DNA of 64,000 nt from an uncultured Eubacterium sp. (lineage in GTDB: Bacteria; Bacillota; Clostridia; Lachnospirales; Lachnospiraceae): contig CAJUDA010000010.1 of NCBI GenBank assembly GCA_910584875.1, forward strand, positions 43,709 to 107,708, read 5' to 3'. Positions 41,589-50,715 of the stretch are shown piece after piece. The translations under genes and the position numbers were made by a program. The notes below the pieces were generated by a model that did not search any database, was not told the DNA's origin, and saw nothing but the letters and a program-made list of their open reading frames with translations. Positions within the stretch are counted from its first letter, which is position 1; each line of letters begins with the position of its first letter.

Positions 41589-43742
41589 TTGAAAGTCTGC
41601 GTCATAATTCCTTATGTTAATGAAAAAATGTTTATTGGTGACTGTCTGGACAGTCTGGAAGAACAGACCTGCCGGGATTTTGAGGCGATCGTCGTCTTTG
41701 ACCACAGCAGGGAAGAGTCGCGGCAGGTACTTTTTGGGAAAACGGTTTCTTTTCCCCTGCGGACCCTGGAACTGGGAGAGGACAGAGGTGTGGCAGCAGC
41801 CCGTAATCTGGGGATGGACAGTGCAGAGGGGGAGTATATTCTTTTTCTGGACAGTGATGATTACCTGGAACGGACAGCGATCCAGGATATGCTCCAGCTC
41901 ATGCAGGAGGGGACAGATATTGTTCATGCCGGACTGCGCAAGACATGGTATGGCAGAAAAGTGTATGATGATAATGGAGAGGAGCTGGAGGCACAGAATT
42001 CCATAGAAGAAAAGAAAAGGCGGGAAATTACAGACCTGACTGTGCTGGGTTATATGTTCCGCCGGGATTATCTGCGGCAGAATGAATTATATTTTGATGA
42101 CTCCCTCTGTTATTATCCTGATCTGTATTTTATTACAGCGGCGTTAAACAGGGGAGCCAGAGTAGTTGAAACAGAGAAGATACTATATCTCAAGAGGCAG
42201 CACAATGATCCGGTCAGGAGACCGTCCCTGACCCAGATCCCGGATGTAAAGGGAAAAAATCAGGAGGTCATGCAGGCTTATCAACAGATAAAGAAAGAAT
42301 TTTCTGAGACAGAATGGAAAGAGCTGGATGATATGTTTATCCGGTTTTTTATCGAAATGATCGTGCCGTGGTTTGTTACGGCAATGGATATCGAGATCCC
42401 GCAGCTGTATAAGGAAACTTTACAGTGTCTGGAAATTCTGCCGGAAGAAGCTGTGAAAAGGGCAGAACCCAGGGTAAGGCACTATGTGGAATATGCACAG
42501 AAACACAATCTGTATCCGCTTATAAGAAAAATAAGGCGACAGAAGAAATGCAAGACCTGTATCAGAATACTGACGAGCCGGGCAGCGCTAAAAGAATATT
42601 TGTATGGACATGTCTTTTGCCGGATGAAGCTGAAGGAATCCACGATTCTTTTTGAAAGCTTTCTGGGACGCAGTTATTCGGATAACCCCAAATATATCTT
42701 TGAATATCTGGGAAAGCATATGCCTGGCAGGTACAAGTGCGTCTGGGTGCTGGATCATAAGAAGGCGCTTCCTTACCCGGCGAAGCAGATCCGGCGTTAT
42801 AGTTTTCGCTATTTTTATTATATGGCAAGAGCGAAATATATCGTTTTTAATGGAAGACAGCCGAAGCAGTTTATAAAGCGGCAGGATAATATATTTTTGC
42901 AGACCTGGCATGGGACTCCATTGAAAAAACTGGTCTTTGATATGGACGAGGTGACGTCAGCAGATCCTTTATATAAGTGGGATGCGTATCATCAGAGCCT
43001 TGACTGGGACTATCTTATTGCAGCCAATGCATTTAGTGAAGAAACATTCCGCCGGTGTTTTATGTTTGAGAGAGATCTGTTGCGAACTGGTTATCCAAGA
43101 AATGATATCCTCTATCTGGAGCAGGAAGAGCGTCAGGCAGTGGCTGACACGGTACGCAGTAGGGTCGGTGTGCCGGAGGGAAAGAAAGTGATCCTCTATG
43201 CGCCCACCTGGCGGGATGATGAATATTACGGACCAGGCAGACATAAGTTTACGGCGCCGTTGGACATGGGAATACTGAAGAGAGAGCTGGGCAGTGAGTA
43301 CGTCATCCTGCTGCGTGTCCATTATTTTGTCGCTGACCGCATGGATCTGTCAGGAATGCAGGATTTTGTTTTTGATGTAAGTGAATATGAGGACATCGCA
43401 GAATTGTATCTGGCGTCTGATCTGCTTATTACGGATTATTCTTCTGTGTTTTTTGATTATGCGAATCTGGGACGCCCCATTTTGTTTTTTACCTATGATC
43501 TGGAAAGATATCGTGACAAATTACGGGGATTCTATCTGGATATGAAACAGGATATGCCGGGGCCGCTTCTCTATACGACAGAAGAAGTGGTGGATGCCGT
43601 TCGAAATCTGCAGCAGATCCGGCAGGATTATCAGGAGAGATATAGATCATTTTGTGAAACATACTGTGACTGGGAAGACGGGAATGCCAGTCAGAGAATC
43701 GTGGAGTCTGTATTTGACGGAGGACAGGAGAGCAGAAAATGA
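41589..43742 (+). CDS. Bifunctional GT2 glycosyltransferase - CDP-glycerol glycerophosphotransferase (copy 1)
   Basis: The product is 717 residues from TTG 41589 (AGAGG upstream). Residues 1-~230 are a GT2 domain: VCVIIPYVNEKMFIGDCLDSL, then GVAAARNLGMDSA, and the metal-binding FLDSDDYLE. Residues ~340-710 are a TagB/TagF-like glycerophosphotransferase: ESFLGRSYSDNPKYI, QTWHGTPLKKL, TGYPRNDILY, VILYAPTWRDDE, ITDYSSVFFDYA. The second domain transfers glycerol-phosphate (or ribitol-phosphate) from CDP-alditol; the first adds a sugar, giving a glycosylated polyol-phosphate wall polymer. The stop overlaps the start of the next copy. Confidence 0.88.
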   Translation: MKVCVIIPYVNEKMFIGDCLDSLEEQTCRDFEAIVVFDHSREESRQVLFGKTVSFPLRTLELGEDRGVAAARNLGMDSAEGEYILFLDSDDYLERTAIQDMLQLMQEGTDIVHAGLRKTWYGRKVYDDNGEELEAQNSIEEKKRREITDLTVLGYMFRRDYLRQNELYFDDSLCYYPDLYFITAALNRGARVVETEKILYLKRQHNDPVRRPSLTQIPDVKGKNQEVMQAYQQIKKEFSETEWKELDDMFIRFFIEMIVPWFVTAMDIEIPQLYKETLQCLEILPEEAVKRAEPRVRHYVEYAQKHNLYPLIRKIRRQKKCKTCIRILTSRAALKEYLYGHVFCRMKLKESTILFESFLGRSYSDNPKYIFEYLGKHMPGRYKCVWVLDHKKALPYPAKQIRRYSFRYFYYMARAKYIVFNGRQPKQFIKRQDNIFLQTWHGTPLKKLVFDMDEVTSADPLYKWDAYHQSLDWDYLIAANAFSEETFRRCFMFERDLLRTGYPRNDILYLEQEERQAVADTVRSRVGVPEGKKVILYAPTWRDDEYYGPGRHKFTAPLDMGILKRELGSEYVILLRVHYFVADRMDLSGMQDFVFDVSEYEDIAELYLASDLLITDYSSVFFDYANLGRPILFFTYDLERYRDKLRGFYLDMKQDMPGPLLYTTEEVVDAVRNLQQIRQDYQERYRSFCETYCDWEDGNASQRIVESVFDGGQESRK

Positions 43743-45925
43743 CGAAAATAAGTGTCGTGGTCCCCTATTGGAAAGGCGGAAGATATCTGGAAGATTGTGT
43801 CAGATCAGTGGAGCAGCAGGAGGTGCCCTGTGAGATCATACTGGTATGCGACAGAGGTCATGATGAGATACCGGATTCCGTGCAGTGCAGTCCGCTTGTG
43901 AAGATACTGGAGGCTGCAGAGATTCTGACAGAAGAGGACCGTGACAGGGAGAAACACGCCGAAGCCCCATTTGGTACTGCCTTTTGCCGCAATGCGGGTC
44001 TGGATAAAGCGGACGCGGAATATGTTTATTTTCTGGACAGCGATGATTATCTGCGGGCGCATACTCTTGCACCATTACTGGAACTGGCACGGGAAAAATC
44101 AGCGCTCGCCGTTACGGGAGATCAGTATGGCAGCTGGTTTAGTCCCTGCAATTTCCGGGAGGACCGGGCAGAGAAGGAAACCGGTCCTCTGCGGACAGAG
44201 CCTTTATGCGGTGACGCATTGGGAAGAAGGTTCCGAAGCCGCATAACGGCACAGCATTTTCTGATCCGGCGTACATTCCTGGACGAGTATAGGCTGCGTT
44301 TTGATACCGGACAGCCCCGCTACAGCGACATGGCATTTATTGTCCAGGTACTCTGGTATGCCGGCGACAGGGTATGGGCGGCGGCTGACTGCTGGTATGT
44401 GAGCAGGAAACATAATGACAGGATCCATCTGCCATCTCTGAGCCAGACCGAGAATAAAAACTGCATGGAAGAATATCTGGATGCATATCATAATTCCATG
44501 GAGATGATCCGGGAGGATGAGGAATTAGGCAATATACTGAACGGTGCACTGGTACAGTTTGTCCTCTCGCATTATCCGGGGCTTGTGACAGGTTCATCCC
44601 TGCCTGCCCTTCAGGGATATTTTGCACAGATGGAGAATTGGGAACAGCTTATGGCGGATTTGTCTTTCTGGCAGAGAAGGATGCTGCATGCCCTCCGCTC
44701 CGGTCATTTCAGGGCAGCACGGCTCCTCCATAAATGTTATGTGGTAAGAACAAAGAAAAAGGGATTGTTTGGGAACCGGATCCAGTGGTACCGGGTGATG
44801 GAACGGCTGCTGTTCCGAAGGCTTCCGGTACGCCGTGACTGGGTGATGTTAGAGAGCTTTTTTGGCAGGAGCTACTCGGACAGCCCCAGATATCTGTATG
44901 AATACATGCAGGAAAAATATGGCGGCAAATACCGATATATATGGGTATTGAATGGCCATTCAGAGGATCTGGCAAAGACAGGGAAGCATACCGTGTGCCG
45001 GCTCGAATCTTTGCGGTATGTGTACTATATGTCAAGGTGCGGGTACCGGATCTTCAATGTGCGCCAGCCATCCTGGAATAAGAAACGGGATGGTGTGGTG
45101 TTTTTGGAAACATGGCACGGCACGCCGCTCAAAAAACTGGGGTTCGATATGGAGGATGTATTCTCCAGTAACCCGGAGTTTAAGACTGTGTTTTATAACC
45201 AGGCAAAAGAATGGGATTACCTTGTGTCGGCAAATCCATTTTCGACCGATGTGTTTGAACGCGCCTTTGGTTATGAGCGAAGCCGGATTCTGGAGTGTGG
45301 ATATCCCCGGAATGATATCCTGTATGCGGCAGACAGAGACCAGACGGCTGCCGGGGTCAGGAAGGAGCTGGGGATCCCGGAGGGGAAAAAGGTGATCCTT
45401 TACGCGCCGACCTGGCGTGATGACCAGGCGGTTTCGGTGGGGCAGTACCGGTTTGAACTGGCGCTGGATCTTGGACGGATGAAGCAGGAGCTGGGGGATG
45501 ACTGCATCCTTCTACTGCGTACCCATTATTATGTTGCGCAGCAGCTTGATCTCACAGGCTATGAAGGGTTTGTCTATGATGGGAGCCGGTACGAGGATGT
45601 TTCCCGTTTATATCTCATATCCGACTGCCTGATCACGGATTATTCTTCCGTGTTTTTTGACTATGCGAATCTTAGGCGTCCGATCCTGTTTTTTGCCTAT
45701 GATCATGGATCGTATGCGGATGAAATGCGGGGATTATATATCGACATGGAGAAGGAACTGCCAGGTCCGGTCCTCACAACGAACGATGAACTGATGAAGG
45801 CGCTGCACCATATCCAGGAGGTGGCAGAGCAGTATCAGGACCGCTATGATAAATTTTATGAGAGGTTTTGCTGTGTGGATGATGGTAAGGCTTCGGAACG
45901 TATCATCCAGGCCGTATTCAAATAA
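43739..45925 (+). CDS. Bifunctional GT2 glycosyltransferase - CDP-glycerol glycerophosphotransferase (copy 2)
   Basis: The 728-residue protein has the same two-domain layout as its neighbour. The GT2 part has ISVVVPYWKGGRYLEDCVRS and YFLDSDDYLRA; the C-terminal transferase has ESFFGRSYSDSPRYL, ETWHGTPLKKLGFDME, CGYPRNDILYA, ILYAPTWRDDQ and ITDYSSVFFDYA. It is a clear paralogue of copy 1, but the GT2 domains differ much more than the polymerase domains, so they may add different sugars. Its ATG overlaps the stop of copy 1 (ATGA). Both probably act at the cytoplasmic face during synthesis of a teichoic-acid-like polymer. Confidence 0.88.
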   Translation: MTKISVVVPYWKGGRYLEDCVRSVEQQEVPCEIILVCDRGHDEIPDSVQCSPLVKILEAAEILTEEDRDREKHAEAPFGTAFCRNAGLDKADAEYVYFLDSDDYLRAHTLAPLLELAREKSALAVTGDQYGSWFSPCNFREDRAEKETGPLRTEPLCGDALGRRFRSRITAQHFLIRRTFLDEYRLRFDTGQPRYSDMAFIVQVLWYAGDRVWAAADCWYVSRKHNDRIHLPSLSQTENKNCMEEYLDAYHNSMEMIREDEELGNILNGALVQFVLSHYPGLVTGSSLPALQGYFAQMENWEQLMADLSFWQRRMLHALRSGHFRAARLLHKCYVVRTKKKGLFGNRIQWYRVMERLLFRRLPVRRDWVMLESFFGRSYSDSPRYLYEYMQEKYGGKYRYIWVLNGHSEDLAKTGKHTVCRLESLRYVYYMSRCGYRIFNVRQPSWNKKRDGVVFLETWHGTPLKKLGFDMEDVFSSNPEFKTVFYNQAKEWDYLVSANPFSTDVFERAFGYERSRILECGYPRNDILYAADRDQTAAGVRKELGIPEGKKVILYAPTWRDDQAVSVGQYRFELALDLGRMKQELGDDCILLLRTHYYVAQQLDLTGYEGFVYDGSRYEDVSRLYLISDCLITDYSSVFFDYANLRRPILFFAYDHGSYADEMRGLYIDMEKELPGPVLTTNDELMKALHHIQEVAEQYQDRYDKFYERFCCVDDGKASERIIQAVFK

Positions 45926-45947
45926 GCAGGAAAGAGGTAATACGTTT

Positions 45948-47162
45948 ATGGGAAAGCGTCTATATAAAACAGCCAAAAATGCGGTTGTCCTGTTTTACCG
46001 GGTCATGTGCTTTCTCTTTCCGGTAAAGAAGAACCGCATCGTATTTGACAGCAGTCTGGGGAAGAGCTATGCTGGTAATCCGAGATACATCTATGAATGT
46101 ATCGTGTCAAATGGCTATGATATGAAGTGGGACTGCATCTGGTTTTATGAAACGGAGAAATATAATATACCGGGTATGAGCCGGCAGGTCCGGTATGGCA
46201 GACTCCGTTACCTGTATTATATGGCAACGGCGAAGGTATGGGTGTTTGACAGCCGTCAGCCGGAGTTTCTGATCCGCCGTAAAGGGACATATTATATCCA
46301 GACCTGGCACGGCACACCGCTGAAAAAGCTCGCGCTCGATATGGAAGATGTGTTTATGGTGGGGGAAAAGGATATTGATACCTATAAGGAGCTGTTTGTA
46401 AAGAATGTTCATACATGGGATTATCTTATCTCCCAGAATCCTTTTTCCACCAGCACGTTCCGCCGGGCATTTGATTTTAAAAAAGAGATGCTGGAGATCG
46501 GTTACCCCCGCAATGATATCCTGCTCCGTGAAAATACGCCAGATGACATCCGGCGTTATCGCAAGAATCTGGGACTGCCGCTGGACAAAAAAGTGATTCT
46601 GTATGCACCTACATTCCGTGATGATGAATATTCGGATGATGATCATTACCAGTTCCACCCTCAGATTTCCTTTGACCTGATGCAGCAGCAGCTTGGTGAC
46701 GAATATGTGATGATCGTAAAATACCATTATCTGATCATGGATTCGGTGGACTGGTCTCCTTATGAGGGATTTATCTATCATTTTGACCAGAGCCGGGATA
46801 TCGCAGAATTGTATCTGGTATCGGATTTCCTGATCACGGATTATTCTTCGGTCATGTTTGATTATAGTATACTGGACCGCCCGATGTTTTTCTTTGCCTA
46901 TGATTTTTACAAGTATAAAAATGAACTGCGTGGCTTTTATTTCAGTTATCGGGGAGAGATGCCGGGACCGATTTCCACTACTACGGAAGAACTGATCCGC
47001 GACATCAAAAAGTATGATCCGGCGGTGTACAGAGAGAAGGCACACCGTTTCCGGGAAAAGTACAATTCGATCGATGACGGCAGGGCTTCTGCCCGTGTAT
47101 TGGAACTGATGGACACACTGATTCCCAATAAAGTGCCGGATTTATATTTTGAAAGTGAATAG
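45948..47162 (+). CDS. CDP-glycerol glycerophosphotransferase, single-domain
   Basis: The product is 404 residues from ATG 45948 (AAGAGG upstream; earlier in-frame ATGs lie inside the previous gene). It has only the TagB/TagF-like domain: DSSLGKSYAGNPRYIYE, QTWHGTPLKKLALDMED, IGYPRNDILL, VILYAPTFRDDE, ITDYSSVMFDYS. It lies 22 bp after copy 2. It may be the priming or chain-extending enzyme, with the two fusion proteins adding decorated units. No transporter (TagGH) or CDP-glycerol synthase gene is in the window. Confidence 0.9.
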   Translation: MGKRLYKTAKNAVVLFYRVMCFLFPVKKNRIVFDSSLGKSYAGNPRYIYECIVSNGYDMKWDCIWFYETEKYNIPGMSRQVRYGRLRYLYYMATAKVWVFDSRQPEFLIRRKGTYYIQTWHGTPLKKLALDMEDVFMVGEKDIDTYKELFVKNVHTWDYLISQNPFSTSTFRRAFDFKKEMLEIGYPRNDILLRENTPDDIRRYRKNLGLPLDKKVILYAPTFRDDEYSDDDHYQFHPQISFDLMQQQLGDEYVMIVKYHYLIMDSVDWSPYEGFIYHFDQSRDIAELYLVSDFLITDYSSVMFDYSILDRPMFFFAYDFYKYKNELRGFYFSYRGEMPGPISTTTEELIRDIKKYDPAVYREKAHRFREKYNSIDDGRASARVLELMDTLIPNKVPDLYFESE

Positions 47163-47184
47163 AGTGAAAAAATTTTTTTCACTC
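47162..47184. promoter_or_regulatory. 23-bp near-perfect palindrome before luxS
   Basis: GAGTGAAAAAA (47162-47172) and TTTTTTCACTC (47174-47184) are complementary over 11 bp around a single base. It lies between the stop of the transferase gene and luxS. It could be a terminator whose T run is part of the stem, or a protein-binding operator; no extra T run follows. Confidence 0.5.
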
Positions 47185-47207
47185 ATTAAAAAGAATGGAG
47201 GAAAGAT

Positions 47208-47684
47208 ATGGAAACAATAGCAAGTTTTACTGTGGATCATATGAGACTTTTACCGGGGGTATATGTCAGCCGGAAAGACTGTACCGGACAGGATATTGTG
47301 ACTACCTTTGATATCCGCATGACCAGACCGAATTATGAACCGGTGATGAATACGGCGGAGGTTCATACGATGGAACATCTGGGAGCGACATTCCTGCGCA
47401 ATCATGAGACATGGGGGAGCAGGGTGATCTATTTTGGCCCCATGGGATGCCGTACCGGATTTTATCTGATCCTGGCAGGGGATTATACGGCAGAGGAGAT
47501 CGTACCTCTGCTGCGTGAGATGTATGAGTATATGGCGCGATTTGAAGGGGATGTGCCAGGAGCCTCAGCAAAGGAATGTGGGAATTATCTTGATATGAAT
47601 CTGCCGATGGCGAAATGGATCGCTGGAAAATATCTGGACGAGGTGTTAAACGGGCTCACACCAGACCGGCTTACATATTCCTAA
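47208..47684 (+). CDS. luxS: S-ribosylhomocysteine lyase LuxS
   Basis: The 158-residue enzyme is complete. The metal ligands are His53 and His57 (VHTMEHLGATFLRN) and Cys124 (AKECGNYLDMNLP), with the catalytic Cys81 in GPMGCRTGFYLI. It cleaves S-ribosylhomocysteine to homocysteine and DPD, the AI-2 precursor, completing SAH recycling begun by the nucleosidase at 30066. AGGAAAG precedes the start. Single gene behind the wall-polymer operon, separated from it by a palindrome. Confidence 0.97.
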   Translation: METIASFTVDHMRLLPGVYVSRKDCTGQDIVTTFDIRMTRPNYEPVMNTAEVHTMEHLGATFLRNHETWGSRVIYFGPMGCRTGFYLILAGDYTAEEIVPLLREMYEYMARFEGDVPGASAKECGNYLDMNLPMAKWIAGKYLDEVLNGLTPDRLTYS

Positions 47685-47753
47685 TCATTTTTTGGGCTTT
47701 TCCTGCATAGGTATAATAGAAACCAACAAGAAACAGCTTGTTCAAAGGCAGGG

Positions 47754-48236
47754 ATGACGATGATGGAATGGGATAGCCGTATGCGGGATAATCACAGTGT
47801 GCAGGTTTTGAAAACGGTTATCCCATTTTTTGATGTGGCAGTGGGCGAACGCATAGATATGGAAGGTCTTTTGTCCGCTGTCCGTCCGTTTACCCGGGGC
47901 CGGGAAAGACGTTTCCTGGATATTTTCCTGCAGTTTTTTCAGATGCAGCGTATGATGGAAATGATGCAGATGGTGCAGAGCATGCAGCAGTTTACGGAAG
48001 CAGCAGGGAGAGATCCCCAGGATGGATCCGGCGCCTCTCCTGCCATGTTTGAGATGCTGAAGGCCATGATTCCGCCGGAACAGCAGGATATGGTGGATAT
48101 GATGTCTGCCATGATGGCGATGTCGGATGCCCCGGAAATGACGCAGGAGACAGGATCTGGGTCTGAACCTGAACCTGCGCCGGAAATGCCTGAGGATGAG
48201 CAGAAGGAAGGAGACCATGAGCCAGTCGATCTTTGA
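47754..48236 (+). CDS. Methionine-rich small protein of unknown function
   Basis: This is a 160-residue protein with no recognised domain. The first ~60 residues look folded (SVQVLKTVIPFFDVAVGERI, then a basic GRERRFLDIF). A helical Met/Gln-rich segment follows (FQMQRMMEMMQMVQSMQQ), then another Met-rich helix (QQDMVDMMSAMMAMSD) and an acidic tail. There is no signal peptide. Its end overlaps the next gene by 20 bp, so the two small proteins are co-translated and may form a complex. A TATAAT box lies about 30 bp before the start. Confidence 0.7.
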   Translation: MTMMEWDSRMRDNHSVQVLKTVIPFFDVAVGERIDMEGLLSAVRPFTRGRERRFLDIFLQFFQMQRMMEMMQMVQSMQQFTEAAGRDPQDGSGASPAMFEMLKAMIPPEQQDMVDMMSAMMAMSDAPEMTQETGSGSEPEPAPEMPEDEQKEGDHEPVDL

Positions 48237-48495
48237 TCAGTATGATATTTTTAAGACGATGCACCCGGTGAAGATCCAGGTTATGAAGGAACTGGCAGAA
48301 CAAATGCAGGGAAAGGCAATGAAAGATGCGGCGCCGCTTCTGATGGCGGCGACCAGTAAACTTAAAAGCCATAATCTCTCATTCAGTCCCGAAGAGAGCG
48401 CCGTTTTACTGGAGATCCTGACAAAAGATATGAATCCGCAGGAAAAGGCAAAAGTAGAGATGATGAAAAATGTGATACGGAAGCAGAGAAAATAG
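48217..48495 (+). CDS. Small helical protein, partner of the Met-rich protein, unknown
   Basis: The product is 92 residues from ATG 48217, preceded by AAGGAGACC; an ATG 21 bases upstream lies before this site. The sequence is mostly helical and Met/Lys-rich (TMHPVKIQVMKELAEQMQG, then EKAKVEMMKNVIRKQRK). No known family is recognised. It overlaps the preceding gene and is followed by a strong terminator, so the two form a compact operon. Confidence 0.7.
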   Translation: MSQSIFDQYDIFKTMHPVKIQVMKELAEQMQGKAMKDAAPLLMAATSKLKSHNLSFSPEESAVLLEILTKDMNPQEKAKVEMMKNVIRKQRK

Positions 48496-48501
48496 GAAAA
48501 G

Positions 48502-48540
48502 TCCCCCGGCAGACCATAAGCCGGGGGATTTATTCGTTTT
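48502..48540 (+). terminator. Intrinsic terminator of the small-protein pair
   Basis: TCCCCCGGC (48502-48510) pairs perfectly with GCCGGGGGA (48520-48528) over 9 GC-rich bp around a 9-base loop. TTTATTCGTTTT follows. Confidence 0.85.
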
Positions 48541-48599
48541 ACTTATTCATTTTGTAGGGACGTTCAGCTTGTACAGATACCGTCGGATTTCCACGACGC

Positions 48600-49160
48600 T
48601 CATGCACTCAGGTCCAGATTTGCCCCGGATGCCATCAGGTAATCCAGATCAGCCTGTTTTTTGGCATAGGGATTCATATTCTGATTACTGCCTCTGCTGT
48701 TTGTCGTGCGCATGGTCGTACTCGTTTCACCGCCGGATACATACACCCTGCCGCATTCCGGGCAGACCGATGTTTTCAGTCTGACGGATACAGACAGAAG
48801 CTCCTTATTTTCTTTGCTGCCTTCTGCCACAGCATTTGCCACATGTTCACGTTCATGTCCCATGACTGCCGCTGCAGAATTCCCCGGATCGATGTGCCCT
48901 GGCGTTTTAAAGGAGACATCATTTTCATTGGATCCATCCACATATTTGCGGTTTTTACATGTCTCGCATTCACTCTGTCTGACGCGTCCGGACCGTTCGG
49001 CATCTTTCGCGCCATCCACAGCGGCCTGTGCGGTTCCGTCTGACTGCGGGTCGACACCCCGTGTGGCACGGACGCCAGTGACGGCGCCAGGATAGTATGA
49101 CGGATAGATGCCGCTGATGCCAGAGTAGCCGGAAACAGCCGATATCGCACCGATACCCAT
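48600..49160 (-). CDS. SprA-related putative zinc metalloprotease
   Basis: The product is 186 residues from ATG 49160 (AGAGGGGG eight bases upstream; the GTG six codons earlier is less likely). The N-terminus is Gly/Ser/Tyr-rich. A CxxC segment (ECETCKNRKYVDGSNENDVS) precedes SFKTPGHIDPGNSAAAVMGH and the HExxH-like HEREHVANA. A second CxxC (SVCPECGRVYVSGG) follows. This order matches the SprA-related family of putative metalloproteases; no substrate is known. It has no clear signal peptide. Single gene, convergent with the small-protein pair. Confidence 0.65.
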   Translation of the reverse strand: MGIGAISAVSGYSGISGIYPSYYPGAVTGVRATRGVDPQSDGTAQAAVDGAKDAERSGRVRQSECETCKNRKYVDGSNENDVSFKTPGHIDPGNSAAAVMGHEREHVANAVAEGSKENKELLSVSVRLKTSVCPECGRVYVSGGETSTTMRTTNSRGSNQNMNPYAKKQADLDYLMASGANLDLSA

Positions 49161-49312
49161 ACCGATTCCCCCTCTCACGATTTACTATTGTCAGTATAAA
49201 TCTTTGGAGCGGAAAAATCAAGGGGGCGCTGAAAATTTTGGTTTCATGTCGATTAGTGTAATTTTTATAAAATAATTGGTGCAAAATAATGTTATTATTA
49301 AGAAAAACTATA

Positions 49313-49341
49313 TTGAAATTTTCACGAAAAAATGTTATAGT
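49313..49341 (+). promoter_or_regulatory. Promoter of the DUF4143 ATPase
   Basis: TTGAAA (49313-49318), 17 bp, TATAGT (49336-49341), 30 bp before the start codon. Confidence 0.55.
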
Positions 49342-49371
49342 TGTTACATAAAAGAACAGGAGCTGATGGAT

Positions 49372-50667
49372 ATGTATAGAAAAATCATGGAATTTTTAAA
49401 AGATTGGAAAGAAAGTGACCATCGTAAACCATTGATCCTGCAAGGGGCGAGACAGGTTGGTAAAACGTATGCTGTTCTGGAGTTTGGCCGCACCTGTTAT
49501 GACAATGTAGCCTATTTCAATTTTGAGACAAATCCGGGGCTGGGTGAAACCTTTGAAGAGAATATCAGTCCGGACTATCTGATTCCACTCTTATCCCATA
49601 TTGCAGGCCAGACAATTATTACAGATAAGACGCTGATCGTGTTTGATGAGGTACAGCTCTGTGAGAGGGCGCTTACATCACTGAAATATTTTTGTGAGGA
49701 CGCCCCCGGCTATCATATTATTGTCGCAGGCAGTCTTCTGGGGGTTGCGGTAAACCGGGCGAAGTTTTCTTTTCCGGTGGGGAAGGTGGATATGAAAACA
49801 CTTTATCCCATGGATATGGAAGAGTTCATGCTGGCGATGGGAGAGGAGGTGCTGGTAAGCCGGATCAGAGAGTGTTTTGACACGGATCAGCCGCTGCCCT
49901 CGGCACTGCATGAGGCAGCGATGCAGTTGTACCGCCAGTACCTGGTCGTCGGTGGTATGCCAGAATGTGTGAAGCAGTTTGCAGAGACGAAGGATTATAT
50001 CCTGATCCGCCATACACAGGATACGATACTTGCCAGCTATCTGAATGATATGAGTAAATATAATACGCTTAATGAGATTAAGAAAACAAGGCTTGCCTAT
50101 GATAATATTACGGTCCAGCTCTCAAAGAAAAATACCCGTTTCCAATATAAACTGATCAAAAAGGGGGGGCGGGCTTCGGAATTCGAAAATGCCATCGAGT
50201 GGCTATGTCTGTCCGGAATCGTATCACAGGTATACAGGGTGGAACAGATCAGAAAGCCGCTGGAGAATTACCAGAATATCGATGCCTTTAAAATCTATGT
50301 GTCCGATCTGGGACTGCTCTGTGCCAAGAAGGATCTGGCGGCAGACGATATCCTCTATATGGTCAGTGAATTAAATGATTTTAAAGGCGGGATGGCAGAA
50401 AACTATGTCAATGTGCAGCTGACGATCAATGGATATAAAACTTACTACTGGGAGTCTGGGCGCAGTGCAGAGATTGATTTTGTCATCCAGCGGAACGGTG
50501 AGCTGATCCCGGTCGAAGTCAAGTCGGCTGATAACACAAGGGCAAAAAGTCTGCGGGTGTATATGGAGACCTATCAGCCCGCCTATGCTGTCAAGCTTTC
50601 TGCCCGGAATTTTGGTTTTGAGGATGGGAAAAAGACGGTGCCTCTTTATGCGGCGTTTTGTTTGTGA
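49372..50667 (+). CDS. AAA ATPase of the DUF4143 family
   Basis: I place the start at ATG 49372 (431 aa), nine bases after AGGAG; ATG 49366 is only three bases from it. The AAA part has Walker A ILQGARQVGKTYAV, Walker B TLIVFDEVQLCERA and a sensor region (YHIIVAGSLLGVAV). The C-terminal DUF4143 domain has a PD-(D/E)XK-like core: a Glu in the helix (GGMAENYVNVQL), then SAEIDFVIQRNGELIPVEVKS. This family is common in gut bacteria, with no assigned function; a nuclease-like C-domain suggests nucleic-acid handling. It marks the start of an accessory stretch. Confidence 0.88.
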   Translation: MYRKIMEFLKDWKESDHRKPLILQGARQVGKTYAVLEFGRTCYDNVAYFNFETNPGLGETFEENISPDYLIPLLSHIAGQTIITDKTLIVFDEVQLCERALTSLKYFCEDAPGYHIIVAGSLLGVAVNRAKFSFPVGKVDMKTLYPMDMEEFMLAMGEEVLVSRIRECFDTDQPLPSALHEAAMQLYRQYLVVGGMPECVKQFAETKDYILIRHTQDTILASYLNDMSKYNTLNEIKKTRLAYDNITVQLSKKNTRFQYKLIKKGGRASEFENAIEWLCLSGIVSQVYRVEQIRKPLENYQNIDAFKIYVSDLGLLCAKKDLAADDILYMVSELNDFKGGMAENYVNVQLTINGYKTYYWESGRSAEIDFVIQRNGELIPVEVKSADNTRAKSLRVYMETYQPAYAVKLSARNFGFEDGKKTVPLYAAFCL

Positions 50668-50715
50668 TAGGATAGAAAGCATATGTGAAGTGAGCGTCTG
50701 CTTTTTTATCGTTAC

